Origin: Actinomycetota bacterium
GTDB taxonomy: Bacteria > Actinomycetota > Humimicrobiia > Humimicrobiales > Humimicrobiaceae
Direction of reading: 5' to 3'
Assembly: GCA_018897225.1 (NCBI GenBank)
Contig: JAHILC010000164.1
Coordinates: 1 to 7,371 of the forward strand
DNA: 7,371 nucleotides
The position numbers and the translations under genes were made by a program. The notes below the pieces were generated by a model. The model worked only from the letters and a program-made list of their open reading frames with translations, was not told the origin of the DNA and made no database searches. The number at the start of each line of letters is the position of its first letter. Position 1 is the stretch's first letter. Below are positions 1 to 6,258 of this stretch, in pieces.

Positions 1-1
1 G

Positions 2-76
2 CCAATATTATGCCCGGAGTGTCCAGCCGAACCTCCCTTGACGTGTCCACCTGGAGGGTGTAGGATTGTCTGCTAA
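2..76 (+). CDS. Possible C-terminal end of an upstream gene, Pro/Cys-rich tail (partial)
   Basis: Reading from base 2, an open frame runs in from the left edge and stops at TAA 74-76, 17 bases before dhaK. Its 24 residues are rich in Cys and Pro, with the pattern C-x2-C-x7-C-x4-C-x3-C ending on a terminal Cys, as in a small metal-binding tail. I prefer this frame because its third codon positions are the least GC-rich of the three, as expected in this AT-rich genome; the alternative frame from base 1, ending at TAG 61-63, would have about three quarters G or C in third positions. The stop so close to dhaK suggests co-transcription. The protein is not recognised and no function is assigned. 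The stretch is more GC-rich than the rest of the window. It could also be non-coding. Confidence 0.35.
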   Translation, partial: PILCPECPAEPPLTCPPGGCRIVC

Positions 77-93
77 ATTAAAAAAGGCGCTCA

Positions 94-1092
94 ATGAAAA
101 AAATTATCAATAAACCAGATGATGTAGTTGTTGAAATGCTCAAAGGTCTTGCGCTATCAAGGCCTGATTCAATAGGGCTTATTCCTGAAAAAAGAGTCGT
201 ATACAGGAAAGACCCTTATTTGAATAAAGTCGCAATCATTTCCGGTTCAGGAAGCGGCCATGAACCTGACCAGGCTTTTTATGTTGGCAAAGGCATGCTT
301 GACGCAGCTTGTGCAGGCCCTGTTTTTGCAGCTCCAACCCTGGATGCAATAGTAGATGCTGCAAAATTGGTTGACAGAGGAAGGGGAGTTTTGTTTCTTG
401 TCAAGAACTATACAGGTGATAGGGCTAATTTTGAAATGGCAAGCGAAATGCTTGAATTCGAAGGCGGACCTGCAGTTGATACTGCAATTATCAATGATGA
501 TGTTGCCGTAAAAGACAGCACATTTACTGCTGGCAGGCGTGGTGTTGCCGGTGCAATATTTGTTTATAAAATAATTGGCGCAAAATCTGAAGAAGAGGGC
601 GTAAACCTTCCACAGCTTAAAAAATTTGCAATGGAAGTAAATGACAATATCAGGACCATGGGTTTTGCCCTCAAATCATGCACAACTCCAGCTAAGGGAT
701 CTACAACTTTTGATTTAGGCGAGGATGAAATTGAGCTTGGAGTTGGACTGCATGGAGAGCCAGGCAGGGAGCGCACAAAATACAAACCAGCAAATGAAGT
801 TATTAAAATTATAACTGATTCTGTAATTGAAGACCTCCCTTTTATTTGCGGCGATGAAGTAGCGCTGTTGATAAATGGTTTAGGCGGAACACCTATCGGG
901 GAACTATATATTGCGGCAGGTATCGTTCATGAAATATTGAGGAACAGGAAATTGAAAGTTTTTAGAACTTATGTAAATAATTTCTGTACATCGCTTGATA
1001 TGGAAGGTTGCTCGGTTAGCTTATTGCGCCTTAATGAAGAATTTAAAAGGCTATTGCTTGCTCCGGCAGATATTCCGATAAAATATTTTTAA
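94..1092 (+). CDS. dhaK: Dihydroxyacetone kinase subunit DhaK (DAK1 domain), stand-alone
   Basis: The 332-residue protein is a complete DAK1 (DhaK) domain, slightly shorter than E. coli DhaK (about 356). DhaK holds the ketose covalently through a hemiaminal bond to a His while a DhaL partner delivers phosphate, making dihydroxyacetone phosphate in the cytoplasm. The N-terminus MKKIINKPDDVV is typical. Visible family motifs are the Gly-rich GSGSGHEP around His56, KNYTGD with Asp109, NDDVAV at 135-140, TAGRRGVAG at 145-153, and GVGLHGEPG with the substrate-binding His220. All key residues are intact. The start has a moderate Shine-Dalgarno, AAAGG at 83-87, six bases from ATG. No DhaL or DhaM follows: the next gene encodes an unrelated vWA protein 21 bases on. 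Some DhaK homologues phosphorylate D- or L-erythrulose (DerK, LerK), so the substrate may not be dihydroxyacetone. The family call is firm; the substrate is inferred. Confidence 0.93.
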   Translation: MKKIINKPDDVVVEMLKGLALSRPDSIGLIPEKRVVYRKDPYLNKVAIISGSGSGHEPDQAFYVGKGMLDAACAGPVFAAPTLDAIVDAAKLVDRGRGVLFLVKNYTGDRANFEMASEMLEFEGGPAVDTAIINDDVAVKDSTFTAGRRGVAGAIFVYKIIGAKSEEEGVNLPQLKKFAMEVNDNIRTMGFALKSCTTPAKGSTTFDLGEDEIELGVGLHGEPGRERTKYKPANEVIKIITDSVIEDLPFICGDEVALLINGLGGTPIGELYIAAGIVHEILRNRKLKVFRTYVNNFCTSLDMEGCSVSLLRLNEEFKRLLLAPADIPIKYF

Positions 1093-1113
1093 ATAAAATA
1101 ATAAATTAAATTT

Positions 1114-3723
1114 ATGAATGATTTTATGTTAAAAAGTAAAAAAATTTTAAAAAGAATTGGTATTTTCCTGATTGCTTTTTCTTTTCTATTCTTTCCTTTT
1201 AAGCTCAGCCTCAATGCTTTAAATGAAGATACTTCTGGTTTCCAAAAGTATGATTATGTGCTGGTAATAGATGAATCAGGCAGCATGAGAACAAATGACC
1301 CTTCAAATATGCGAGTTGATGCAGCCAGGCTTTTCATTTATCTTAGTGAGATGTTAAGCAAAGGTAACCGGGTGTTACTTGCAGGTTTTGGTGAAAAAAC
1401 CAATATTTATTTGCCTCTGACAGAAATCAGCGGTAATGAGGATGATATCAATGCTGCAATCAAAATGATACAGAGCAACCAGAAGTATACTGACATGAAA
1501 GGCGCTCTTGCAGATATTAAAAAAGTACTTGGGCAGAGAATAGATAAGCAAAAAACCGCAGTGATTTTTTTAACGGATGGTGCCTTAACCATTGATGATA
1601 TACCCCCTGAGGCTGCAGAAGATCAAACAGTTAAAAATGGAAAAGAAAAGCCAGGAAGGACAAAAACTGGAGATGATGATCAGAATGAAAATCCAGGCTC
1701 CATAACCGGCCAGCAGGGTGAAACCGATAATCAGGAAAATAGTGGTTCTGAGAAGATTGGAAGTACGTCAAAAGGCGAGAATAAGTATCTTGAGAAATAC
1801 AAGAAAGAGCTTTTGGACCTTTGCTATAGTTATAAAAGAGATAATATTGTAATTTATCCCATAGCCTTTACCAAGGAAGCAGAGACTGCACTTCTTGAAC
1901 AAATGGCTTCAATAACTTCCGGTGCGTTCTGGAGAGCCGATAAGGCTACTGATATTAGAAATATTTTTCTTGAAATATTAAAAAATATAACAAGCCGGTT
2001 CTTAAGAATTGAAGAACAAAAAGATAGCTCTGCAATTTCAGGTGAATTTGAAATTACTAAAGATGTTAAAGAACTCGTGATTATTGCTACAGCAAGCAAT
2101 TTCGAATCGAAACCAGAAATCAATGTTACATCTCCATCAAACAAGGAACCAGTATTTGATAAGATCGTAGATGAAAAAGGCTTTAAGATTGTACAGGTTA
2201 GCTCACCCGAGGAAGGGAAATGGTCCTACGAGATAAATGGAGACGGAGTTTTTGTATATGATATGGTTTCTTCAAATATCCAAGAACCAAAACATCCTAC
2301 ATATCTGTCCGATACAAGTATTCCGTTTAAAATTAAATTAGGTAATACTCTTGAAGATAGTTCAAGCCTAAAATCAAGTGATTTTAAAATAACATACAGT
2401 GTTGAAAACCCTGAAGGGATGTGCGTGGATGATGTAAATCTTTCCGATGATGGGAAAGGAATGGATGATTTTGAAGGTGACGGAATATTCAGCGGGGTCT
2501 TTAATAAAACAGATATTAAGGGCAACTATAGCGCTGTTTTTTCAATACAGCATGTTCCAACAAATTCAATATCAACGAAGAAAATAAATTTTGAAGTTAT
2601 AAAACTACCAGTTACTTTCAAAGTTCTTGAACCGGTAGAATCATTTTACATATCAGGTAAAAAAATTCCTATAAAGGTTCAGCTAAGCAGCGACCCTGAT
2701 ACGGATAGCAGTGATAATATCAATTTTAGCCAGTACCAGATAACTTGTACGATTTTTTATCCGGATGGCAAAAAGACTGAGGACTTAATGCTTCTTGATA
2801 ATGGGCAATCTCTTGATGAGAAAAGTGGTGACGGTATATTCAGTGCTGCTGTTACTGATTCATCTGTAAATGGCGACTATAGTATAAAATTTTATATACA
2901 GCATACCCCGACCATGAATGCTTCAGCAGATACGGCCAATATGGTTAAATTTAAGGTCGCAGAAATCTCTGAAATTGAAGCCAGGATTGAAACCAGCCCG
3001 ATCACAGGGGAGCCGGCGAAGGTTATGGCTAACTTCCTTGATTTTTCAAAAAGCAGTTTTAAATATATATTGACAAAGCCGGGTGGAGCTGTGGTTGAGG
3101 GCGAAATGCTTGACAGCGGAGAGTCGCAAGATGCTGATTCTAAAAAAGATGATGGCATATACAGCGCTGTAATTGAGAAACTTGACGAGCCTGGAGAATA
3201 CAAGCTTTTAATCAAAAGCAGTTATTCTCCCGCTGAGCCAATTCCTGTTGAAAAGGAAGTTAAATTTAATAAGGATTATAAAGTCGTGGTAGCTTTTGCT
3301 GAAGTACCTTTGAGAATAAATTCTACACAAGAGCAAGTAAAATTCAGCATAAGAATCATATCAAAAAGTTCATCTGAAAGCGCTGTATCCATAGATGAAA
3401 ACAAACTGAAAAGTGAGCCTTCTTCGTCTCTGGCATCCCTGGTTATTGAAACAGGCGCAGAAAAAATTAAGGCAAACTCAGACAATGAAGTTAAATTCAT
3501 TTTAAAACTGAAGGAAAATTTAAAAGCAGGCAAATATTCCTTTAAAATTCCGCTGATGATAGATGGCAAATACCCAACTGGCGCTGATATTGATATCGAG
3601 CTGGCTACAAGTTTCCCATGGTATTTAAAGATAATGGTAATTGGTGTATCTGCTATGGCAGCTGTGGCAATTTTTTTATTTGTTTATTTCCTTTATATAA
3701 AACCAAAAAGGGCTAGTTTTTAA
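1114..3723 (+). CDS. Secreted, membrane-anchored vWA-domain protein with three repeated beta-sandwich-like modules
   Basis: This 869-residue protein has a basic N-terminus and hydrophobic signal segment (about 14-35, possible cleavage after LSLNA). A vWA domain runs from about 47 to 296 with an intact metal-ion-dependent adhesion site: DESGS at 53-57, Thr126 and Asp155 in LTDG. A hydrophilic Gly/Asn/Glu/Lys/Asp-rich insert at about 164-224 interrupts it. Residues 300-390 look beta-rich. Three related modules follow (about 420-482, 537-600, 645-706), each with a D-x-G...D...DGI(F/Y)S motif, then another beta-rich part (720-830). One helix at about 837-861 with tail KPKRASF anchors the C-terminus, leaving the bulk outside the membrane. 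Such proteins usually bind ligands through a metal ion; the ligand here is unknown. It lies 21 bases after dhaK in an all-A/T spacer and has no visible Shine-Dalgarno; Met5 (1126) is an alternative start. Domain call firm, role unknown. Confidence 0.9.
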   Translation: MNDFMLKSKKILKRIGIFLIAFSFLFFPFKLSLNALNEDTSGFQKYDYVLVIDESGSMRTNDPSNMRVDAARLFIYLSEMLSKGNRVLLAGFGEKTNIYLPLTEISGNEDDINAAIKMIQSNQKYTDMKGALADIKKVLGQRIDKQKTAVIFLTDGALTIDDIPPEAAEDQTVKNGKEKPGRTKTGDDDQNENPGSITGQQGETDNQENSGSEKIGSTSKGENKYLEKYKKELLDLCYSYKRDNIVIYPIAFTKEAETALLEQMASITSGAFWRADKATDIRNIFLEILKNITSRFLRIEEQKDSSAISGEFEITKDVKELVIIATASNFESKPEINVTSPSNKEPVFDKIVDEKGFKIVQVSSPEEGKWSYEINGDGVFVYDMVSSNIQEPKHPTYLSDTSIPFKIKLGNTLEDSSSLKSSDFKITYSVENPEGMCVDDVNLSDDGKGMDDFEGDGIFSGVFNKTDIKGNYSAVFSIQHVPTNSISTKKINFEVIKLPVTFKVLEPVESFYISGKKIPIKVQLSSDPDTDSSDNINFSQYQITCTIFYPDGKKTEDLMLLDNGQSLDEKSGDGIFSAAVTDSSVNGDYSIKFYIQHTPTMNASADTANMVKFKVAEISEIEARIETSPITGEPAKVMANFLDFSKSSFKYILTKPGGAVVEGEMLDSGESQDADSKKDDGIYSAVIEKLDEPGEYKLLIKSSYSPAEPIPVEKEVKFNKDYKVVVAFAEVPLRINSTQEQVKFSIRIISKSSSESAVSIDENKLKSEPSSSLASLVIETGAEKIKANSDNEVKFILKLKENLKAGKYSFKIPLMIDGKYPTGADIDIELATSFPWYLKIMVIGVSAMAAVAIFLFVYFLYIKPKRASF
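2371..3231 (+). repeat. Three diverged copies of a ~60-residue module inside the vWA protein
   Basis: Residues about 420-482, 537-600 and 645-706 align with each other. Each has a beta-strand-like start (FKITYSV, YQITCTI, FKYILTK), a central acidic motif, and a closing segment (GNYSAVFSIQHVPT, GDYSIKFYIQHTPT, GEYKLLIKSSYSPA). The central motifs are LSDDGKGMDDFEGDGIFS (2440-2493), LLDNGQSLDEKSGDGIFS (2791-2844) and a longer third copy with LDSGESQD and DDGIYS (3109-3165). The regular acidic residues could bind calcium. The motif resembles that of the choice-of-anchor-X type extracellular beta-sandwich domains, recalled from memory. The copies have diverged at the DNA level, so this is an old protein-level duplication and not a recent tandem repeat. 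Confidence 0.75.
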
Positions 3724-3750
3724 GGATTTACACACTTTTTAAGGATTTAC
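3717..3750. repeat. Perfect 15-bp direct repeat across the two convergent stop codons
   Basis: The sequence TTTTTAAGGATTTAC occurs at 3717-3731 and again at 3736-3750, a period of 19 bases with ACAC between. The first copy holds the TAA stop of the vWA gene (3721-3723). The second holds the TAA stop of the penicillin-binding protein on the other strand (3739-3741 as TTA). Read on the minus strand, both copies encode V-N-P-stop. With a single copy, the two stops would overlap in one palindromic TTAA, so a 19-base duplication probably separated the gene ends. No GC-rich hairpin with a T-run that could act as a bidirectional terminator is visible here. Confidence 0.9.
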
Positions 3751-6018
3751 CCATACTTTAATTTTTCTTATAGTTTCAACAGGCTGATCCCCCGGTGGGT
3801 TCTGTCGGTGGGTATACTGTGGAGGAACTTCCCCGTAAGGTTCGTTAATATATTCGATGTGAGTGTAACCCAATTGAACCAGTATGTTGTTTGCATCCAG
3901 CACAGGCATTAAAGTTATATTTGGAATTATTGGCATTTGTTCAGGCGTTATCGGTATCTGAGTTCTAGGCTCAGATCCATAGTGGAATTTTGCAAGGGTT
4001 ATCTGGTCGGGGGAAGTAAACCTGTTTGGAATCATTACTTCGCCTGTTTCAGGATTAGTTGTAACCTGGACGCTAATCATATCATCTTTAGGCCTGGTAA
4101 AAGTTTCAATTGGAAGATCTCTTACAGCTTGTTCCATAAAGAGTTTCCATATCATTGCAGGATATGTTCCGCCCTGAACTTTCAAGCCACGAATTGTGTC
4201 AATTTTTCTATTTACTTCAGGATATCCTATCCATACACATGCAGCCAAATTTGTTGTAAACCCGGTAAACCACACATTCTCGGTTTCCTGTGTAGTCCCC
4301 GTCTTACCTGCAGCTTGCCTGTCTTCCAAGCGAGCCCTGGTTCCAGTACCTCGTTGAACAACCTGCTGCATTATTTCTATTGCCCTGTAAGCGTTTATAG
4401 GAGTTAAAACCTGCTTGCTTTCCTCCTTGTATTCTTCAAGTATTTTTCCATCCTTATCGGTGATTTTCAGTATTGCAACAGGGTCGTGTCTTACGCCATA
4501 ATTTGCTATGGTATTGAATGCTGTGCATACTTCGAGCGGCGATACTCCTGTTGTAAGGCCACCAAGTCCTATGGCTGGAAAGCCCTCAAGCGGTGTCTGT
4601 ATTCCCATATCATTCGCAATCTTTGAAACTGCATAGCCGCCGACTCTCATAATAAGCTGTGCATATACTACATTTATGGACCTGACTGTTGCATCAATTA
4701 CTGATATTTCATTTGTATCAAAAGACTCGTTCCCGTAGTTTGAAACTTCCCAAGGTTCGCTTCCGGCAATATCGTAAATAATTGTGCCATTAGGGTTGAA
4801 AGTCATATTTGGGCTTACACCCTGTTCAAGAGCGGCAAGAAGTGCAAAAACTTTAAATGTAGAGCCCGTCTGCCTTTTTGCCTGAGTTGCAAGATTGAAT
4901 TTCATATCTGCAAAATCCTTGCCTCCAACCATAGCTTTAATGAAGCCATTTTTAGGATCCATGGCAACCAGGGCGGCGGATGGATCTTCTGGGTCGAAGA
5001 GGATCTGCTTTATTGCGTCCTCTGCCGCAACTTGCATATCTGGTTCAAGAGTTGTATAGATGTTGAAACCACCTGTAAAAACCTTATTTACTCCGTATTT
5101 CTCAATAAGTATTTGCTTTACGTATTCAACAAAATAGAGGGCAAATCCTTTTGGAGTTTCCTGGAATGGGCGCTGGGTAATTATTGGCTGCTTTATAGTA
5201 TCAGTAAACTGCTCTTCATCTATGAAGTTCAATTCAAGCATTTTTGCCAGTACTATATTTCTTCTTGCAAGCGAATCTTTCTCATTAAAATAAGGGGAGA
5301 GATAATTCGGCGCTTGTATGATTCCTGCCAGAGTCGCACATTCTGCAAGATTGAGATATTCCACATCTTTATTAAAATAAATTTTAGATGCAGCCTGAAC
5401 ACCATATGCACCTTCCCCAAAATAGGAAGTATTGAGGTAAATCTCAAGTATTTCACCCTTTGTATAATATTTTTCCAGCTGGTATGCAAGAGCTGCCTCT
5501 CTTATTTTCCTGTCGTAAGTTATAACAGTCTTTTCCTCGGGAATGTATAGATTTCTAATTACCTGCTGGGTTATGGTACTTGCACCTTCCTCAACCTCAC
5601 CTGATTTTAAGTTTATTAAAAAAGCTCGCATGATACCCTCTGGGTCAAATCCAATATGTTTGTAAAATCTCTCGTCTTCTATTGCAAGAACTGCATTGGT
5701 GAGATTTTTTGGAATTTGCTCAAGCGTTACAAGTTCCCTGTTTTCTTCACCATGAAATGTTGCAATTATTGTCCCATCAGCAGCAAATATTTTTGAGGTA
5801 AGAGCGCTCTCGCCGGGAGCGAATTCTTCAATGTTTGGAAGATCTTTTACAAAACCTGCAACAATGGATGTTGCCGCAAGTAAAATCCCATTAAGCAAGA
5901 GCATGGAAATAATTGTAGTCAGCAGAAATATTACGATAAATACAACCAGTATTCTTAAGCCGACTTTACTTTGTTTATTTTTTCTTCTTAACCTTGACAT
6001 CGTTAAAGATAATACCAT
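3739..6018 (-). CDS. Class A penicillin-binding protein (GT51 transglycosylase + transpeptidase) with C-terminal PASTA-like domain
   Basis: A 759-residue PBP1A-family enzyme that polymerises lipid II into glycan strands and cross-links stem peptides on the outer face of the membrane. After a basic N-terminus (RLRRKNKQSK) one helix spans about 21-56. The GT51 domain shows all its motifs: EDERFYKHIG with catalytic Glu114, GASTITQQ at 145-152, RKIREAALAYQLEK at 170-183, SYFGEGAYGVQAAS at 198-211. The transpeptidase has STFK (nucleophile Ser386, Lys389), SIN at 447-449 and KTGTT at 572-576. A degenerate PASTA-like module closes the protein at about 698-759 (IPNIT, LGY, NPPGD, KVWV). Start at 6018 versus Met7 (6000) is unresolved: neither has a clear Shine-Dalgarno, and MSRLRRKNK from Met7 is a plausible native N-terminus. 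It is convergent with the vWA gene, with 15 bases between the stops, and divergent from the isomerase gene. Confidence 0.95.
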   Translation of the reverse strand: MVLSLTMSRLRRKNKQSKVGLRILVVFIVIFLLTTIISMLLLNGILLAATSIVAGFVKDLPNIEEFAPGESALTSKIFAADGTIIATFHGEENRELVTLEQIPKNLTNAVLAIEDERFYKHIGFDPEGIMRAFLINLKSGEVEEGASTITQQVIRNLYIPEEKTVITYDRKIREAALAYQLEKYYTKGEILEIYLNTSYFGEGAYGVQAASKIYFNKDVEYLNLAECATLAGIIQAPNYLSPYFNEKDSLARRNIVLAKMLELNFIDEEQFTDTIKQPIITQRPFQETPKGFALYFVEYVKQILIEKYGVNKVFTGGFNIYTTLEPDMQVAAEDAIKQILFDPEDPSAALVAMDPKNGFIKAMVGGKDFADMKFNLATQAKRQTGSTFKVFALLAALEQGVSPNMTFNPNGTIIYDIAGSEPWEVSNYGNESFDTNEISVIDATVRSINVVYAQLIMRVGGYAVSKIANDMGIQTPLEGFPAIGLGGLTTGVSPLEVCTAFNTIANYGVRHDPVAILKITDKDGKILEEYKEESKQVLTPINAYRAIEIMQQVVQRGTGTRARLEDRQAAGKTGTTQETENVWFTGFTTNLAACVWIGYPEVNRKIDTIRGLKVQGGTYPAMIWKLFMEQAVRDLPIETFTRPKDDMISVQVTTNPETGEVMIPNRFTSPDQITLAKFHYGSEPRTQIPITPEQMPIIPNITLMPVLDANNILVQLGYTHIEYINEPYGEVPPQYTHRQNPPGDQPVETIRKIKVWVNP
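3742..3927 (-). other. PASTA-like domain at the C-terminus of the penicillin-binding protein
   Basis: Residues 698-759 follow the PASTA plan: an IPN opening, a helix-like segment with Ala then Leu (ANNILVQLGYTHIEYIN), a proline turn, a Q-N-P-P-G-D stretch matching the usual Q-x-P-x-G, and a final hydrophobic strand (IRKIKVWVNP). A single module, reached through a Pro-rich linker (about 683-697), suggests binding to peptidoglycan or muropeptide. It is diverged from the consensus, so the family assignment is moderate. Confidence 0.65.
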
Positions 6019-6154
6019 ATTTTAACTTTATATTACACCCGATATTAATTCCTTATCTATGTATTATGGAAGCATCTATTATTTTATGGTTTAAGAAAAA
6101 TAACATTACTGATAAAATACCGGATTAAGGACTTTTAGCTGAATATGACAGGAT

Positions 6155-6171
6155 AATTTAATTAATAAATT
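6155..6171. promoter_or_regulatory. AT-rich dyad abutting the -35 box (possible operator or UP element)
   Basis: AATTTA at 6155-6160 and TAAATT at 6166-6171 form an inverted repeat with a five-base centre, its last two bases overlapping the -35 hexamer. Every base from 6153 to 6171 is A or T, so it could instead be an alpha-subunit UP element. AT-rich dyads also occur by chance in such DNA. Confidence 0.35.
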
Positions 6172-6198
6172 GAACAATAAGTGCAATCATGCAATAAT
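6170..6198 (+). promoter_or_regulatory. Sigma-70-type promoter for the isomerase-transketolase unit
   Basis: The -35 TTGAAC (6170-6175) matches four of six consensus bases; the -10 AATAAT (6193-6198) matches five of six. The spacer is exactly 17 bases. Transcription would start near 6204-6206, leaving a leader of about 55 bases before the GTG start at 6259. A fully A/T stretch lies directly upstream. Confidence 0.6.
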
Positions 6199-6212
6199 TT
6201 GCGTATGGCATC

Positions 6213-6222
6213 TTTGGCCAAA
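6213..6222. promoter_or_regulatory. Perfect 10-bp palindrome just after the predicted transcription start
   Basis: TTTGGCCAAA is a perfect palindrome about 8-17 bases after the predicted start of transcription, a usual place for a repressor operator. It merges on its right with a small inverted repeat, AAAAC-TTAC-GTTTT (6220-6233). The matching regulator is not in the window, so function is inferred from position only. Confidence 0.35.
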
Positions 6223-6242
6223 ACTTACGTTTTTTAAAAATG

Positions 6243-6248
6243 AAAGGG
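6243..6248 (+). promoter_or_regulatory. Ribosome binding site that sets the GTG start of the isomerase gene
   Basis: AAAGGG at 6243-6248 lies ten bases before GTG 6259. The nearer ATG at 6251 reads only Met-Phe-Gln before a TGA that overlaps the GTG, so it cannot start the protein. The GTG start gives MKKILVGAAFKMN, which aligns with the expected first beta strand of the TIM fold. Confidence 0.7.
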
Positions 6249-6258
6249 TTATGTTTCA

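Larger units (their letters stand above)
6019..6258. other. Divergent intergenic region between the penicillin-binding protein and isomerase genes
   Basis: This 240-base AT-rich region must supply promoters in both directions. For the rightward gene a convincing promoter and two dyads are visible (listed separately). For the leftward penicillin-binding protein gene no good -35/-10 pair was found; the best -10-like element read on the minus strand is CATAAT at 6063-6068, without a matching -35. No tRNA or riboswitch-like structure and no convincing small ORF was found. Confidence 0.6.

Noticed and set aside
32..57. CCTCC/GGAGG inverted repeat near the left edge
   Set aside because: Five base pairs with a 16-base loop and no following T-run; it is better explained by the Pro/Gly codons of the likely reading frame.
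1054..1082. Possible promoter before the vWA gene (TTGCTT, 17 bases, GATAAA)
   Set aside because: Only three and four of six consensus bases match, and it lies inside dhaK; chance matches of this quality are common in AT-rich DNA.
3690..3735. Possible terminator at the convergent junction
   Set aside because: CCTTT...AAAGG near the end of the vWA gene gives only a weak AT-rich stem with a long loop, inside coding sequence; the T-run at 3736-3740 has no GC-rich stem before it.
5032..5550. 172-codon open frame on the + strand, antisense to the penicillin-binding protein gene
   Set aside because: It lies wholly inside a gene with all GT51 and transpeptidase motifs. Its translation is rich in Phe, Ile, Cys and Tyr with no recognisable domain, as expected for the antisense of a real gene. 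The same applies to the frame at 3937-4407 and the minus-strand frames inside the vWA gene.
5831..6025. 64-codon + strand frame opposite the start of the penicillin-binding protein gene
   Set aside because: It mirrors the membrane-helix coding region in antisense, has no ribosome binding site and resembles no known protein.
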